A stretch of DNA of 64,000 nucleotides, from assembly GCF_028595325.1 (NCBI RefSeq), contig NZ_JAQQXR010000004.1:434001-498000 (forward strand), given 5' to 3'. Source of the DNA: Janthinobacterium fluminis. GTDB taxonomy: Bacteria; Pseudomonadota; Gammaproteobacteria; Burkholderiales; Burkholderiaceae_D. The notes below the pieces were generated by a model that searched no databases, had not been told where the DNA came from, and saw only the letters and a list, made by a program, of their open reading frames with translations. The position numbers and the translations under genes are program-made. Positions 26,976 through 36,220 of this stretch are shown piece after piece (position 1 is the stretch's first letter; each line of letters begins with the position of its first letter).

Positions 26976-28634
26976 GTGACGGACCCCATCAACGAGCAAC
27001 AAAACCCAGCCGCCGACCTGCCCAGCAACCCGGCGCGCCGCCGCATCTTCCAGGCCGCCACCGCCGTCGGCCTGGCCGGCGCGCTGCCGGCCGTCGCCGA
27101 CGCCAGGCCGGCCAGGATCGCCAAGGGCTCGCTCGACGCCAAGCTGAAGGCCCACGTCAAGAACGTCGTTGTGATCTACCTGGAAAACCGCAGTTTCAAC
27201 AATCTGTTCGCCGACTTCCCCGGCACCGCCGCGCCGCTGTCGGCCGTGCCGGCCGCGCTGGCGGCGCAGAAGGACCGCGACGGCTCGACGCTGGCGTCGC
27301 TGCCCAAGATCTGGGGCGGCATGGTGCCGACGCCGCAAAACATCGGCGGCAAGCAGTACGAAATCAAGGAAGACCAGATCAAGGACTTGCCGAACGGCCC
27401 GTTCAAGCTGAGCAACACCGACGGCCAGCCCCTGCCCGAGTCCGTCATCACGCGCGACCTGTGGCACCTGTTCTACCAGAACCAGATGCAGATCAACGGC
27501 GGCAGCAACGACGGCTTCGTCGCCTGGGCCAACACCGGCGGCATGGTCATGGGCTACTACGGCGAAACCAGGACTAATCTGGACCTGTGGAAGATCGCCC
27601 AGCAATACACGCTGTGCGACAACTTCTTCATGGCGGCCTTCGGCGGCTCCTACCTGAACCACCAGTTCCTGATCTCCGGCCGCACGCCGGAATACTTCAA
27701 CGCGGCCGCGACGCCGGCGAAGAAAAAGATCGCGGTGACGGCCGACGGCCCCACCGGCGCGCGCCTGGCCGTGGCCGCCGACGGCCCCGCCTCGGCAATG
27801 GACGGCAAGCCGAAATTCGTCAACGACGGCGCCATCACGCCGGACGGCTACGCCGTCAACACCATGGCCCCGCCGTTCCAGCCCAGCTATGTGCGCCCGG
27901 CCGCCGGCGGCGACAAGGCCCTGGCCGACCCGCTCGACCCGAGCACGCTGCCGCCGCAGACCTATCAAACCATCGGCGACCTGCTGTCCGAGAAGTCGGT
28001 CAGCTGGGCCTGGTACGGCGGCGCCTGGCAGGCGGCGCTGGACGCCAAGGGCGGCGGCGAGAAGCCGAACTTCCAGTTCCACCACCAGCCGCTGAACTAC
28101 TTCCAGCAGTTCGCGCCGGGCACGCGCGCGCGCGCCGAGCACCTGCGCGACGGCGGCCTGGGCGACAGCCCGATCTCCAACAAATTCCTCGCCGACGTCG
28201 TCGCCGGCAAGCTGCCGGCCGTCAGCTTCTACAAGCCGCAGGGCAACCTGAACCTGCACGCCGGCTATTCCGACGTCGAGTCCGGCGACCAGCACGTCGC
28301 CAACGTCATCGAGCACTTGAAGAAGTCGCCGCAGTGGAAAGACATGGTGGTCGTCATCACCTTCGACGAAAACGGCGGCTGGTGGGACCACGTCGCGCCG
28401 CCCAAGGGCGACCGCTGGGGTCCGGGCTCGCGCATTCCCGCCATCGTCGTCTCGCCATACGCGAAAAAGGGCGTGGTCGACCACAGCTTCTACGACACCA
28501 CCTCGATCCTGCGCCTGATCACCCGCCTGCACGACCTGCCGCTGCTGGAAGGGCTGGCCACGCGCAACGCCGCCTTCGCCGCGCGCGGCGCGCTGCCGCC
28601 GGGCGACCTGACCGGCGCGCTGAGCTTCCGCTAA
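26976..28634 (+). CDS. Tat-exported phosphoesterase (phospholipase C / acid phosphatase AcpA family)
   Basis: A 552-residue member of the PF04185 phosphoesterase family (non-haemolytic phospholipase C and acid phosphatase AcpA). The start is a GTG at 26976 with AAGGAG upstream. A twin-arginine signal (NPARRRIFQAATAVGLAGAL...) targets it to the periplasm. The family motif ENRSFNNLF follows at about residues 72-80, with VVVITFDENGGWWDHVAPP near 440 contributing metal ligands. A long frame upstream of the GTG lacks coding support. A GC-rich hairpin at 28656-28676 follows the stop. Confidence 0.87.
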   Translation: MTDPINEQQNPAADLPSNPARRRIFQAATAVGLAGALPAVADARPARIAKGSLDAKLKAHVKNVVVIYLENRSFNNLFADFPGTAAPLSAVPAALAAQKDRDGSTLASLPKIWGGMVPTPQNIGGKQYEIKEDQIKDLPNGPFKLSNTDGQPLPESVITRDLWHLFYQNQMQINGGSNDGFVAWANTGGMVMGYYGETRTNLDLWKIAQQYTLCDNFFMAAFGGSYLNHQFLISGRTPEYFNAAATPAKKKIAVTADGPTGARLAVAADGPASAMDGKPKFVNDGAITPDGYAVNTMAPPFQPSYVRPAAGGDKALADPLDPSTLPPQTYQTIGDLLSEKSVSWAWYGGAWQAALDAKGGGEKPNFQFHHQPLNYFQQFAPGTRARAEHLRDGGLGDSPISNKFLADVVAGKLPAVSFYKPQGNLNLHAGYSDVESGDQHVANVIEHLKKSPQWKDMVVVITFDENGGWWDHVAPPKGDRWGPGSRIPAIVVSPYAKKGVVDHSFYDTTSILRLITRLHDLPLLEGLATRNAAFAARGALPPGDLTGALSFR

Positions 28635-28655
28635 GCGGCCCGCGCCGTGGGGGCC

Positions 28656-28676
28656 GCGCCGGCTTCGGGCCGGCGC
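28656..28676. terminator. GC-rich hairpin after the phosphoesterase gene
   Basis: GCGCCGGC and GCCGGCGC pair around a TTCGG loop, 22 nt after the stop codon. There is no T-run, so termination is only likely. Confidence 0.45.
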
Positions 28677-28731
28677 GCCAATCCAGCCCCCACGGTGAAA
28701 AAGGAGTGTGATACACTGCGTGCCGAACTTA

Positions 28732-28862
28732 CACTCGGCGGGCGCTGTCGCTGTCCCGCCCGGAGCAGCGGTCTGAATGGGTTACGGCGAGCGCACACGG
28801 ACTCGCCGCCCCAGGCGCCGATCACCCATTGAGCCCGACTCCTGCAGCCGGGCTTTTGTTTT
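28732..28862 (+). ncRNA. Candidate structured RNA or leader with terminator
   Basis: The 331-nt gap before the 77-aa gene contains an ordered set of hairpins. The first is GGCGGG(28737)/CCCGCC(28755) with a CTC/GAG extension. The second is CGGCGAG(28785)/CTCGCCG(28802), enclosed by AATGGGT(28776)/ACCCATT(28824). The third is AGCCCG(28832)/CGGGCT(28849) followed by TTTTGTTTT, a rho-independent terminator. It could be a small RNA or an attenuator leader of the downstream 77-aa gene and dbpA. It does not match 6S, 4.5S, tmRNA or riboswitch consensuses that I can recall. Confidence 0.45.
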
Positions 28863-28965
28863 CTGCGGCGCGTTTACGCGGCCGTAATTGAAGCGTCCAG
28901 ACGTCATGGCCGCTCCATCGCAGCGCCGCCGTTGGGGCGGCGCGCGGTGGCATGAGGTTTCCGAA

Positions 28966-29199
28966 ATGAGAGATAAAAAAGACAACGCGACCTTCGACCT
29001 GCCCGGCTTCGGCCCGGCCCCGGCCGAGCTGTTGACGCCGGCCGAGCCCGTGCCGTGGCGCGCGCCGCGCATCAAGAAGCCCAGCGTCAAGCAGGTGCAA
29101 CTGGAATTGCTCGACCCGACCGACGCCACCGGCCTGCCGGTCTGGCGCCGCGACGAGAACACCGACCTGACCGGCCTGCCCAACTGGGCGCCGGCCTGA
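28966..29199 (+). CDS. Hypothetical protein (77 aa)
   Basis: A 77-residue protein (MRDKKDNATFDLPGFG...) rich in Pro, Leu and Asp and probably partly disordered. It has no signal or membrane segment. The paired motifs TDATGLPVWRRDE and TDLTGLPNWAPA near the C-terminus are a short internal repeat (TDxTGLPxW). It lies just downstream of the candidate terminator and 109 nt upstream of dbpA. I do not recognise a family. Confidence 0.6.
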   Translation: MRDKKDNATFDLPGFGPAPAELLTPAEPVPWRAPRIKKPSVKQVQLELLDPTDATGLPVWRRDENTDLTGLPNWAPA

Positions 29200-29308
29200 C
29201 GCCCGCTGCGGCGGCGCGCCCGCCGCGGGCGCCCCGCTATCCGCACAGCCGCAGCCGACGCTGGTAGACTGTGCCCACCCTCCCCCGCTTTCCCTGACTG
29301 GCCCCGAT

Positions 29309-30721
29309 ATGAATCCGAACTCCTTTTCCAGCCTGCCGCTGACGCCCGCCTTCCTGGCCAACCTCGACCAGCTCGGCTACCATGAAATGACGGCGATCCA
29401 GGCGCAAAGCCTGCCGACGGTGCTGGACGGGCGCGACCTGATCGCCCAGGCGAAGACGGGCAGCGGCAAGACGGCCGCCTTCGGCATCGGCATCCTGCAC
29501 AAGCTGAACCCGGCCTGGTTCGCCGTGCAAGGCCTGGTGCTGTGCCCGACCCGCGAACTGGCCGACCAGGTCGCCAACGAGCTGCGCCGCCTGGCCCGCA
29601 GCGCCGGCAACATCAAGATCCTGACGCTGACGGGCGGCACCTCGATGCGCCCGCAGATGGCCTCGCTGGAGCACGGCGCCCACATCGTCGTCGGCACGCC
29701 GGGCCGGCTGCGCGACCACCTGGGGCGCGGCACCCTGAACCTGGGCCACGTGCAGACGCTGGTGCTGGACGAGGCCGACCGCATGACCGACATGGGCTTC
29801 TATGACGAGATCGCCGGCATCGTCAGCGCCTGCCCGGCGCGCCGCCAGACGCTGCTGTTCTCGGCCACCTACCCGGACGACATCCGCCGCGCCACCGCCG
29901 CCTTCCTCGACAACCCGGCCGAGGTCACCGTGCAGGCGCAGCACGACAACGACAAGATCGAGCAGCGCTTCTACGAAGTGGGCTTCGACGGGCGCGACGC
30001 CGCCGTCGGCACCCTGCTCAAGCACTTCCGCCCCGTCTCGACGCTGGCCTTCTGCAACACCAAGGTGCACTGCCGCGAACTGGCCGACGAGCTGCGCCAG
30101 CAGGGCTTTTCCGCGCTGGCCCTGTACGGCGAGCTGGAACAGCGCGAGCGCGACGAAATCCTCGTGCTGTTCGCCAACCGCAGCTGCTCCGTGCTGGTGG
30201 CCACCGACGTGGCCGCGCGCGGCCTCGACATCCAGAGCCTGGGCGCGGTGATCAACGTCGACGTCTCGAAGGACACGGAGGTGCACATCCACCGCATCGG
30301 CCGCACCGGCCGCGGCGGCGAAAGCGGCCTGGCGCTGTCGCTGTGCGCGCCGAACGAAAAGAAATGGGTCAAGCTGATCGAGCAGTATCAGGACAAGCCG
30401 GCGCAGTGGCACGACCTGGGCGAGCTGGAAGGCGACGAGGCGGAGGCGGCGCTGGCCGCGCCCATGGTCACGCTGTGCATCATGGGGGGCAAGAAGGACA
30501 AGCTGCGTCCAGGCGACCTGCTGGGCGCGCTGACGGGCGACGCCGGCCTGAGCAAGGAGCAGGTCGGCAAGATCAACGTGTTTGAATTCATGACCTACGT
30601 GGCGCTGGAGCGCGGCGTGGCCGAGGCGGCCTTCCAGCGCCTGAACGGCGGCAATCCGCTGGGCCGCGACTTCGGCAACATCAAGGGCCGCAGCTTCAAG
30701 ATGCGCTTCATCGACGCCTGA
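29309..30721 (+). CDS. dbpA: ATP-dependent RNA helicase DbpA
   Basis: DEAD-box helicase specific for hairpin 92 of 23S rRNA, acting in late 50S assembly. The 470 residues carry the Q motif (MTAIQAQSLP), motif I AKTGSGKT, PTRELA, DEAD (VLDEADRMTDMGF), SAT (LLFSATYP), ARGLDI and HRIGRTGR. The C-terminal DbpA/CsdA RNA-binding domain is complete (VTLCIMGGKKDKLRPGDLLGAL ... GRSFKMRFID). The last domain distinguishes it from RhlE-type helicases. It is convergent with aqpZ across a terminator. Confidence 0.94.
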   Translation: MNPNSFSSLPLTPAFLANLDQLGYHEMTAIQAQSLPTVLDGRDLIAQAKTGSGKTAAFGIGILHKLNPAWFAVQGLVLCPTRELADQVANELRRLARSAGNIKILTLTGGTSMRPQMASLEHGAHIVVGTPGRLRDHLGRGTLNLGHVQTLVLDEADRMTDMGFYDEIAGIVSACPARRQTLLFSATYPDDIRRATAAFLDNPAEVTVQAQHDNDKIEQRFYEVGFDGRDAAVGTLLKHFRPVSTLAFCNTKVHCRELADELRQQGFSALALYGELEQRERDEILVLFANRSCSVLVATDVAARGLDIQSLGAVINVDVSKDTEVHIHRIGRTGRGGESGLALSLCAPNEKKWVKLIEQYQDKPAQWHDLGELEGDEAEAALAAPMVTLCIMGGKKDKLRPGDLLGALTGDAGLSKEQVGKINVFEFMTYVALERGVAEAAFQRLNGGNPLGRDFGNIKGRSFKMRFIDA

Positions 30722-30727
30722 GGCGCC

Positions 30728-30750
30728 GCGCCGGGGTTGGACCCCGGCGC
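30728..30750. terminator. Bidirectional hairpin between dbpA and aqpZ
   Basis: GCGCCGGGG and CCCCGGCGC form a perfect 9-bp stem with loop TTGGA in the 37-nt gap between convergent genes. T-runs are absent. Confidence 0.55.
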
Positions 30751-30758
30751 CGTCCAGA

Positions 30759-31448
30759 TTACTTCTCTTCGCTGGCGATGAAGCGGTAGGCCAATGCGCC
30801 CAGCAGCGCGCCGACGATAGGCGCAACCCAGAACAACCACAACTGGCCGACGGCCCAGTCGCCGGCGAACAGGGCGACGCCGGTGCTGCGCGCCGGATTC
30901 ACCGAGGTGTTCGTCACGGGGATGCTGATCAGGTGGATCAGCGTCAGCGCCAGGCCGATCGGCAGCGGCGCGAAGCCGGCCGGCGCCCGCTTGTCGGTGG
31001 CGCCGAGGATGACGATCAGGAAGAACATCGTCATGACCACTTCCGTGATCAGGGCCGCCTGCATCGAGTAGCCGCCCGGCGAGTGCTCGCCGTAGCCGTT
31101 CGAGGCGAAGCCGCCGCTCAGGCTGAAGCCCGGCGCGCCGCTGGCGATCAGGTACAGCACGCCGGCGGCGGCGATGGCGCCAGCCACCTGCGCGCCGATG
31201 TAGGGCGCCAGCTTGGCGGCCGGGAAGCGTCCGCCCGCCCACAGGCCGATCGACACGGCCGGATTCAGGTGGCAACCGGAGATGTGGCCGATCGCGTAGG
31301 CCATCGTCAGCACGGTCAGGCCGAAGGCCAGCGAGACGCCGTGCAAACCGATGCCGACGTGGGGAAAGGCGGCCGCCAGCACGGCGCTGCCGCAGCCGCC
31401 GAGAACCAGCCAAAATGTACCAAGAAACTCCGCGCTGTATTGCTTCAT
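30759..31448 (-). CDS. aqpZ: Aquaporin Z
   Basis: Water channel of the MIP family, 229 residues and six membrane helices. Both half-helix NPA motifs are present, in [13 protein letters not shown] and [12 protein letters not shown]. The following Arg of the second motif gives the selectivity-filter Arg, and GGCGSAVLA near the N-terminus resembles AqpZ more than GlpF. The ATG at 31448 ([11 protein letters not shown]) has AAGGA upstream. An upstream open extension is not needed. Confidence 0.94.
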   Translation of the reverse strand: MKQYSAEFLGTFWLVLGGCGSAVLAAAFPHVGIGLHGVSLAFGLTVLTMAYAIGHISGCHLNPAVSIGLWAGGRFPAAKLAPYIGAQVAGAIAAAGVLYLIASGAPGFSLSGGFASNGYGEHSPGGYSMQAALITEVVMTMFFLIVILGATDKRAPAGFAPLPIGLALTLIHLISIPVTNTSVNPARSTGVALFAGDWAVGQLWLFWVAPIVGALLGALAYRFIASEEK

Positions 31449-31661
31449 ATGCGCATCCTTATAAAAATGGGGAGGGGAGAAAAAGACCTGCTCGATTCGA
31501 CGGCCCGTGCCGCGGCCGCCGCTGCCCGCATGTTGGCATGAAAGCATTGATCAGACAATATCAAAGTTGCAGGAATTGCCAAGTTTTTCCACCCTGGCCC
31601 CCAGCGCAACAGGTATTTTTTGCTCAAATGAAATACTATTTCTGATAAGCAGCACCTGGGA

Positions 31662-31716
31662 TACAATCATTTGCAATGGATCAGCATTGCTTCGCGTTAC
31701 AGCGCCAGCGCTGTAA
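31662..31716 (+). promoter_or_regulatory. Putative promoter and operator palindrome upstream of the GGDEF-EAL gene
   Basis: TACAAT at 31662-31667 can serve as a -10 with a weak TTTCTG at -35. About 30 nt further lies a perfect palindrome TTACAGCGC-CA-GCGCTGTAA (31697-31716). The rest of the 31449-31788 gap holds no gene. The palindrome could bind a dimeric repressor or start the mRNA hairpin. Confidence 0.4.
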
Positions 31717-31788
31717 GCCCGCCTCCCCCGCCGCCCGCCGTCGCCACGGCCGCGCACCGGCACGCCCGCCGGCAAGACAGGGACAGCG

Positions 31789-34700
31789 ATGAAGATCAGC
31801 ACCCTGGGCAAATGCGTCGCCGTCGCCACCATCGCCATGCTCGTGGCGATGGGCCTGGTGATTTTCCGCGTGCTGCAAATCGAGCAGCGCGTCGTGCTCG
31901 GCGCCGAACACCGGCGGCACTCGCTGATGCTGGCCGACGAGCTGTTCCAAAGCTCGGAAGACTTGAGCCGCATGGCGCGCAGCTACGTCAGCACCGGCGA
32001 CCTGGCCTACGAACGGCACTACGACGCCATCCTCGGCATCCGCAACGGCACGCTGCCGCGGCCGCTGCGCTACTCGCCCACCTACTGGAACCTGGCCGGC
32101 GTGGACCGCGGCCCCGCCGTCGCCGCCGGCACCGCCGTGGCGCTGCGCGAACTGATGCGGCGCGAGGGCGTCGCCGACGACGAATTCGCGCTGCTGCACA
32201 CCGCCCTGGCCTATTCCGACGCCCTCGTCACGCTGGAGCGGCACGCCTTCGCCGCCGTCGGCGAGCGCCATGCCTTCGAGCGCCAGGCCGCCGTCGGCCT
32301 GCTGTACGGCCCCCGCTACCTGGACGCCAAGGCCAGCATCATGGCGCCGATCAGCCGCTTCGTCGACGCCATCGACGCCCGCACCAAGGGCGAGCTGCAG
32401 GCGCTGCAGCGGCAGTTGCAGCGCCTGGTGCTGCTGCTGATGACACTGGTGGTGCTGGCCCTGGTCGGCGTCAGCGGCATCATCGTCTACACGCGGCGCG
32501 CCGTGCTGCGGCCGCTGGGCCTGCTGGGCCGCCACGCCGAGCAGGTGGCGCGCGGCGACTACGCGGCCCGCTGCGCCGTCCCGCCCGGCAACGAGCTGAG
32601 CAAGCTGGGCCGCCACTTCAACGACATGCTGGCGGCGATCGAGCGCGACATCGGCCAGCGCGAACGGGCCGAGCAGGCCCTCGAACGGGCCAACGGCGAG
32701 CTGGCCGGCCGCCAGGCGCTGCTGCAGCAAATCCTCGACACCTCCAGCGTCGCCATCTTCCTCGTCGACCTGGAGGGCCGCCTCACCCACGCCAACGAGC
32801 GCATGGCCGACATGTTCGGCTGGCCGCTGCGCGCCTTGATCGGCAAATCCTACGTCGAGCTGGTGCACCCCTCGGAACGGGCCAGCGGCCAGCAAAAAAT
32901 GCTCGCCCTGCTGGGCAGCCAGATCGTCTCCGTCGACCTGGAGCGCCACTACTGGCGCGCCGACGACACCGCCTTCCTCGGCCACCTGACCGGCAAGCGC
33001 TTCTACGACGGCGCCGGCGTCGAGCGCGGCCTGGTCGGCGTCATCGCCGACGTCACGGCGCGCCGCCTGGCCGAGCAGCGCACCCAGCACCACAACCAGG
33101 TGCTGGCCATGCTGGCGGCCAAGGCGGCCCTGCCCGACGTGCTCGACGCCATCGCCGCCGACGTCGAGGCGATCTACCCCGCCATGCTCAGCTGCATCCT
33201 GCTGCTCGACGAGGACGGCCGGCGCCTGCGCGTCGGCGCCGCGCCCAGCCTGCCGGACGACTACCGCGCCGGCGTCGACGGCATCGCCGTCGACGCCGGC
33301 GGCGCCCCCTTCAGCACGGCCGCCTTCGCCGAGCGCCGCGTCATCGTCGCCGACATCGCCGGCGCCGCCGCCGGCCCGCCGCTGCTGGAGCTGGCCTTCC
33401 AGGCCGGCCTGGGCGCCTGCTGGTCGCAGCCGATCCGCAGCTCGCAGGGCAAGGTGCTGGGCATCTTCGCCATCTTCCACCGCCACGCGCGCGCGCCGGC
33501 GCCGGGCGAGCTGCAGTTTCTCGAAGACGAGGCGCGCCTGGCCGCGCTGGCGATCGACCAGACCGGCGCAGAGGCGCGCCTGCAGCTGGCCGCCAGCGTC
33601 TTCACCCACGCCCGCGAGGGCATCATGATCACCGACGCCGACGGCATCATCATCGAAGTCAACGACACCTTCACCCGCATCACCGGCTACAGCCACCAGG
33701 AAGCGCTGGGCCAAACCCCGCGCATCCTCAACTCCGGCCGCCAGCCGCCCGACTACTACGCCGCCATGTGGCGCGCCCTGATCGACACCGGCCACTGGGA
33801 CGGCGAAGCCTGGAACCGCCGCAAGAACGGCGAGGTGCACGCCGAAATGATCACCATCAGCGCCGTGCGCGACGCCGCCGGCAAGACCCAGAACTACGTC
33901 GCCCTGTTCACCGACATCACGCCGTTCAAGGAACACCAGCGCCAACTCGAATACATCGCCCACTACGACGCCCTGACCGGCCTGCCCAACCGCGTGCTGC
34001 TGGCCGACCGCCTGCAGCACGCGCTGGCGCAAAGCCAGCGCCGCAGCCAGTCGCTGGCCCTGGTTTACCTCGACCTGGACGGCTTCAAGGCCGTCAACGA
34101 CCACCACGGCCACCAGATCGGCGACGCCCTGCTGGTCACGCTGTCGCAGCGCATGCAGGCGGCGTTGCGCGAGGGCGACACCATCGCCCGCATCGGCGGC
34201 GACGAATTCGTCGCCGTGCTGGTCGACCTGGACCGGCCGCAGGACTGCGAGCCGGTGCTGGAACGGCTGCTGCGGGCGGCCGCCGACCCGGTCCAGGTCG
34301 AACAGCAGGCGCTGCGCGTCTCGGCCAGCATCGGCGTCACGCTGTACCCGCGCGACGGCGCCGACGCCGACCTGCTGATGCGCCACGCCGACCAGGCCAT
34401 GTACCTGGCCAAGCAGGCCGGCAAAAACCGCTACCACCTGTTCGACGTCGAACAGGACCAGGCCGAGAAAATCTACCGCGAAAGCATCGCCCGCATCAGC
34501 CTCGGCCTGGAACAGGGAGAATTCGTGCTGCACTACCAGCCGCGCGTGAACATGCGCAGCGGCGCCGTCATCGGCGCCGAGGCGCTGGTGCGCTGGCAGC
34601 ATCCGCAGCGCGGCCTGCTGCCGCCGGCCGCCTTCCTGCCGGTCATCGACGAGCACCAGGTCAGCGTCGAGCTGGGCGAATGGGTGATCGGCAGCGCGCT

Positions 34701-35622
34701 GGCGCAGATCAGCGCCTGGCGCGCGGCCGGGCTGGAACTGCCCGTCAGCGTCAACGTCGGCGCGCGCCAGCTGCAGCAGAACGACTTCGGCGCGCGCCTG
34801 GCGGCGCTGCTGGCGGCGCAGCCCGACGTGCCGGCCGGCTACCTGGAACTGGAAATACTCGAAACGAGCGCGCTGGAAGACATGGCGCAAGTGTCGGAAG
34901 TGATGCACGCCTGCCGCGCCATCGGCGTAAACTTCGCCCTCGACGACTTCGGCACCGGCTACTCCTCGCTGACCTACCTGAAGCGCCTGCCGGTCGAATG
35001 GCTGAAGATCGACCAAAGCTTCGTGCGCGACATGCTGGAAGACCCCGAAGACCTGGCCATCATCGAAGGCGTGGCCGGACTGGCGGCGGCCTTCCGCCGC
35101 CAACTCATCGCCGAAGGCGTGGAAACGACGGCGCACGGCGAACTGTTGCTGCTGCTGGGATGCACGCTGGCGCAAGGCTTCGGCATCGCCGAGGCGATGC
35201 CGGCCGCCGAACTGCCCGGCTGGGTCGCCGGCTGGCGCCCGGACCCGGCCTGGAGCGCCTGGCGCGACCGCGCGCCGACGCCAAGCGACCGCATGACGGT
35301 ATTCGCCGAAGTCGAACTGCGCCACTGGCTGCGCGGCATCGACGGCTACCTCGACGGCGGGCGCGAAGAACCGGCGCCGCTGGACGCCCACGCCGGCCAC
35401 TTCGGCCGCTGGCTGGAACACGAAGGCCGCGCGCTATACGGACAAGGGCCGGCGTTCGCGGCGCTGCCGGCGCTGCACGCGCAAGTGCACGCGCTGGGGC
35501 GCGAACTCGTGGAATTGCGGCGCGCCGGACGCGGCGCCGACGCCACCGCGCAACTGGGCCGGCTGCACGCGCTGCGCGACGAACTGATCGGCCGCCTGCG
35601 CCGTCTGGTGCGCTCCGCCTAG
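31789..35622 (+). CDS. HAMP-PAS-GAF-PAS-GGDEF-EAL protein with CZB-like C-terminal domain
   Basis: A 1277-residue membrane c-di-GMP enzyme. Transmembrane helices near 9-27 and 208-232 flank a periplasmic helical sensor. A HAMP domain (about 233-285), PAS (about 310-420), GAF (about 440-590), second PAS (about 595-715), GGDEF (motif 803-807, preceded by REGD as a product-inhibition site) and EAL (motif EAL 931-933 in AEALVRWQHP, with DDFGTGYSS, KIDQSF and EGVET) follow. Both catalytic domains look intact. The tail (about 1170-1275) resembles the CZB zinc domain: H1179, HFGRW with H1204 at the usual Cys position, and H1230-x3-H1234. The CZB assignment is by motif. Confidence 0.9.
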   Translation: MKISTLGKCVAVATIAMLVAMGLVIFRVLQIEQRVVLGAEHRRHSLMLADELFQSSEDLSRMARSYVSTGDLAYERHYDAILGIRNGTLPRPLRYSPTYWNLAGVDRGPAVAAGTAVALRELMRREGVADDEFALLHTALAYSDALVTLERHAFAAVGERHAFERQAAVGLLYGPRYLDAKASIMAPISRFVDAIDARTKGELQALQRQLQRLVLLLMTLVVLALVGVSGIIVYTRRAVLRPLGLLGRHAEQVARGDYAARCAVPPGNELSKLGRHFNDMLAAIERDIGQRERAEQALERANGELAGRQALLQQILDTSSVAIFLVDLEGRLTHANERMADMFGWPLRALIGKSYVELVHPSERASGQQKMLALLGSQIVSVDLERHYWRADDTAFLGHLTGKRFYDGAGVERGLVGVIADVTARRLAEQRTQHHNQVLAMLAAKAALPDVLDAIAADVEAIYPAMLSCILLLDEDGRRLRVGAAPSLPDDYRAGVDGIAVDAGGAPFSTAAFAERRVIVADIAGAAAGPPLLELAFQAGLGACWSQPIRSSQGKVLGIFAIFHRHARAPAPGELQFLEDEARLAALAIDQTGAEARLQLAASVFTHAREGIMITDADGIIIEVNDTFTRITGYSHQEALGQTPRILNSGRQPPDYYAAMWRALIDTGHWDGEAWNRRKNGEVHAEMITISAVRDAAGKTQNYVALFTDITPFKEHQRQLEYIAHYDALTGLPNRVLLADRLQHALAQSQRRSQSLALVYLDLDGFKAVNDHHGHQIGDALLVTLSQRMQAALREGDTIARIGGDEFVAVLVDLDRPQDCEPVLERLLRAAADPVQVEQQALRVSASIGVTLYPRDGADADLLMRHADQAMYLAKQAGKNRYHLFDVEQDQAEKIYRESIARISLGLEQGEFVLHYQPRVNMRSGAVIGAEALVRWQHPQRGLLPPAAFLPVIDEHQVSVELGEWVIGSALAQISAWRAAGLELPVSVNVGARQLQQNDFGARLAALLAAQPDVPAGYLELEILETSALEDMAQVSEVMHACRAIGVNFALDDFGTGYSSLTYLKRLPVEWLKIDQSFVRDMLEDPEDLAIIEGVAGLAAAFRRQLIAEGVETTAHGELLLLLGCTLAQGFGIAEAMPAAELPGWVAGWRPDPAWSAWRDRAPTPSDRMTVFAEVELRHWLRGIDGYLDGGREEPAPLDAHAGHFGRWLEHEGRALYGQGPAFAALPALHAQVHALGRELVELRRAGRGADATAQLGRLHALRDELIGRLRRLVRSA

Positions 35623-35657
35623 GCGGTGCAGCGACAAAGCGAAGCCAGCGGCCCAAT

Positions 35658-35691
35658 GGGGTCTGACCCCGGCCCTTTGGGGTCTGACCCC
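35658..35691. repeat. Tandem GGGGTCTGACCCC palindromes
   Basis: Two copies of the 13-nt palindrome GGGGTCTGACCCC (35658-35670 and 35679-35691) separated by GGCCCTTT. They sit between the GGDEF-EAL stop and the Ivy gene stop. They share the GGGG(A/T)C ends with other palindromes in the window. Confidence 0.75.
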
Positions 35692-35752
35692 TGCTTTTGC
35701 CGGCCACATCCAGCCTGAAGCCGTTTCAATCTAAACCCGGCAAATCCGCCCG

Positions 35753-36205
35753 CTAGTTACGCTCATCCTTCTTCAGCACATCCTGCTCGGCCTGACTCGG
35801 ATTACCGAAAAAAGTCTTGCTGATCTTACCGTCGGCATCGCTGATATACAGGCCCGCCATACTCTTGCTATCAACGCGATACAACAGCATCAAGCGATGG
35901 TCGCCGCAATTATGCGGCTCGCAGACATTGGTGAACAACATCTTCGCGCCACCGACGACAACCGGCTCGACCGGGCCGGAAACGCCGTCCGGCACCCAGC
36001 GCGGCCGCTTGATGCCGGCCTGCTTCAGCGCGTCCTTGAACGCATCGCGGAAATCGCGGTCGCGCTTATACGCCTCGGGAAAATACGGGCACGCAGTCGA
36101 CTTCGTGCAGCGCAGCGCCTGCTCGACCGGCGACTCCTTCGCCTGCAACGGCAGCGCCGGCAACGACAAAGCAAACAACAGCAACAACCTGGCGTGACGG
36201 TTCAT
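35753..36205 (-). CDS. Ivy-family lysozyme inhibitor
   Basis: A 150-residue periplasmic protein with a signal peptide (MNRHARLLLLFALSLPALPLQA-KES). The mature part ends in the Ivy signature region with CEPHNCGDH at residues 95-103, the loop that plugs the lysozyme active site in Ivy (CKPHDC type), and a second Cys pair near the N-terminus. It probably protects the murein from C-type lysozymes or controls the cell's own lytic enzymes. AAGGA lies upstream of the ATG. It is 15 nt downstream of the amidase gene, likely one operon. Confidence 0.85.
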   Translation of the reverse strand: MNRHARLLLLFALSLPALPLQAKESPVEQALRCTKSTACPYFPEAYKRDRDFRDAFKDALKQAGIKRPRWVPDGVSGPVEPVVVGGAKMLFTNVCEPHNCGDHRLMLLYRVDSKSMAGLYISDADGKISKTFFGNPSQAEQDVLKKDERN

Positions 36206-36220
36206 CTCTATCCTTATGCG

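Noticed and set aside
28732-28862. 6S RNA, 4.5S RNA or a c-di-GMP/SAH riboswitch
   Set aside because: None of the conserved core sequences of these RNAs that I can recall is present, so I list it as an unassigned candidate.
31681-35421. A 1246-codon open frame opposite the GGDEF-EAL gene
   Set aside because: Antisense shadow with repetitive His/Gln/Val composition. The plus-strand frame carries intact GGDEF and EAL motifs.
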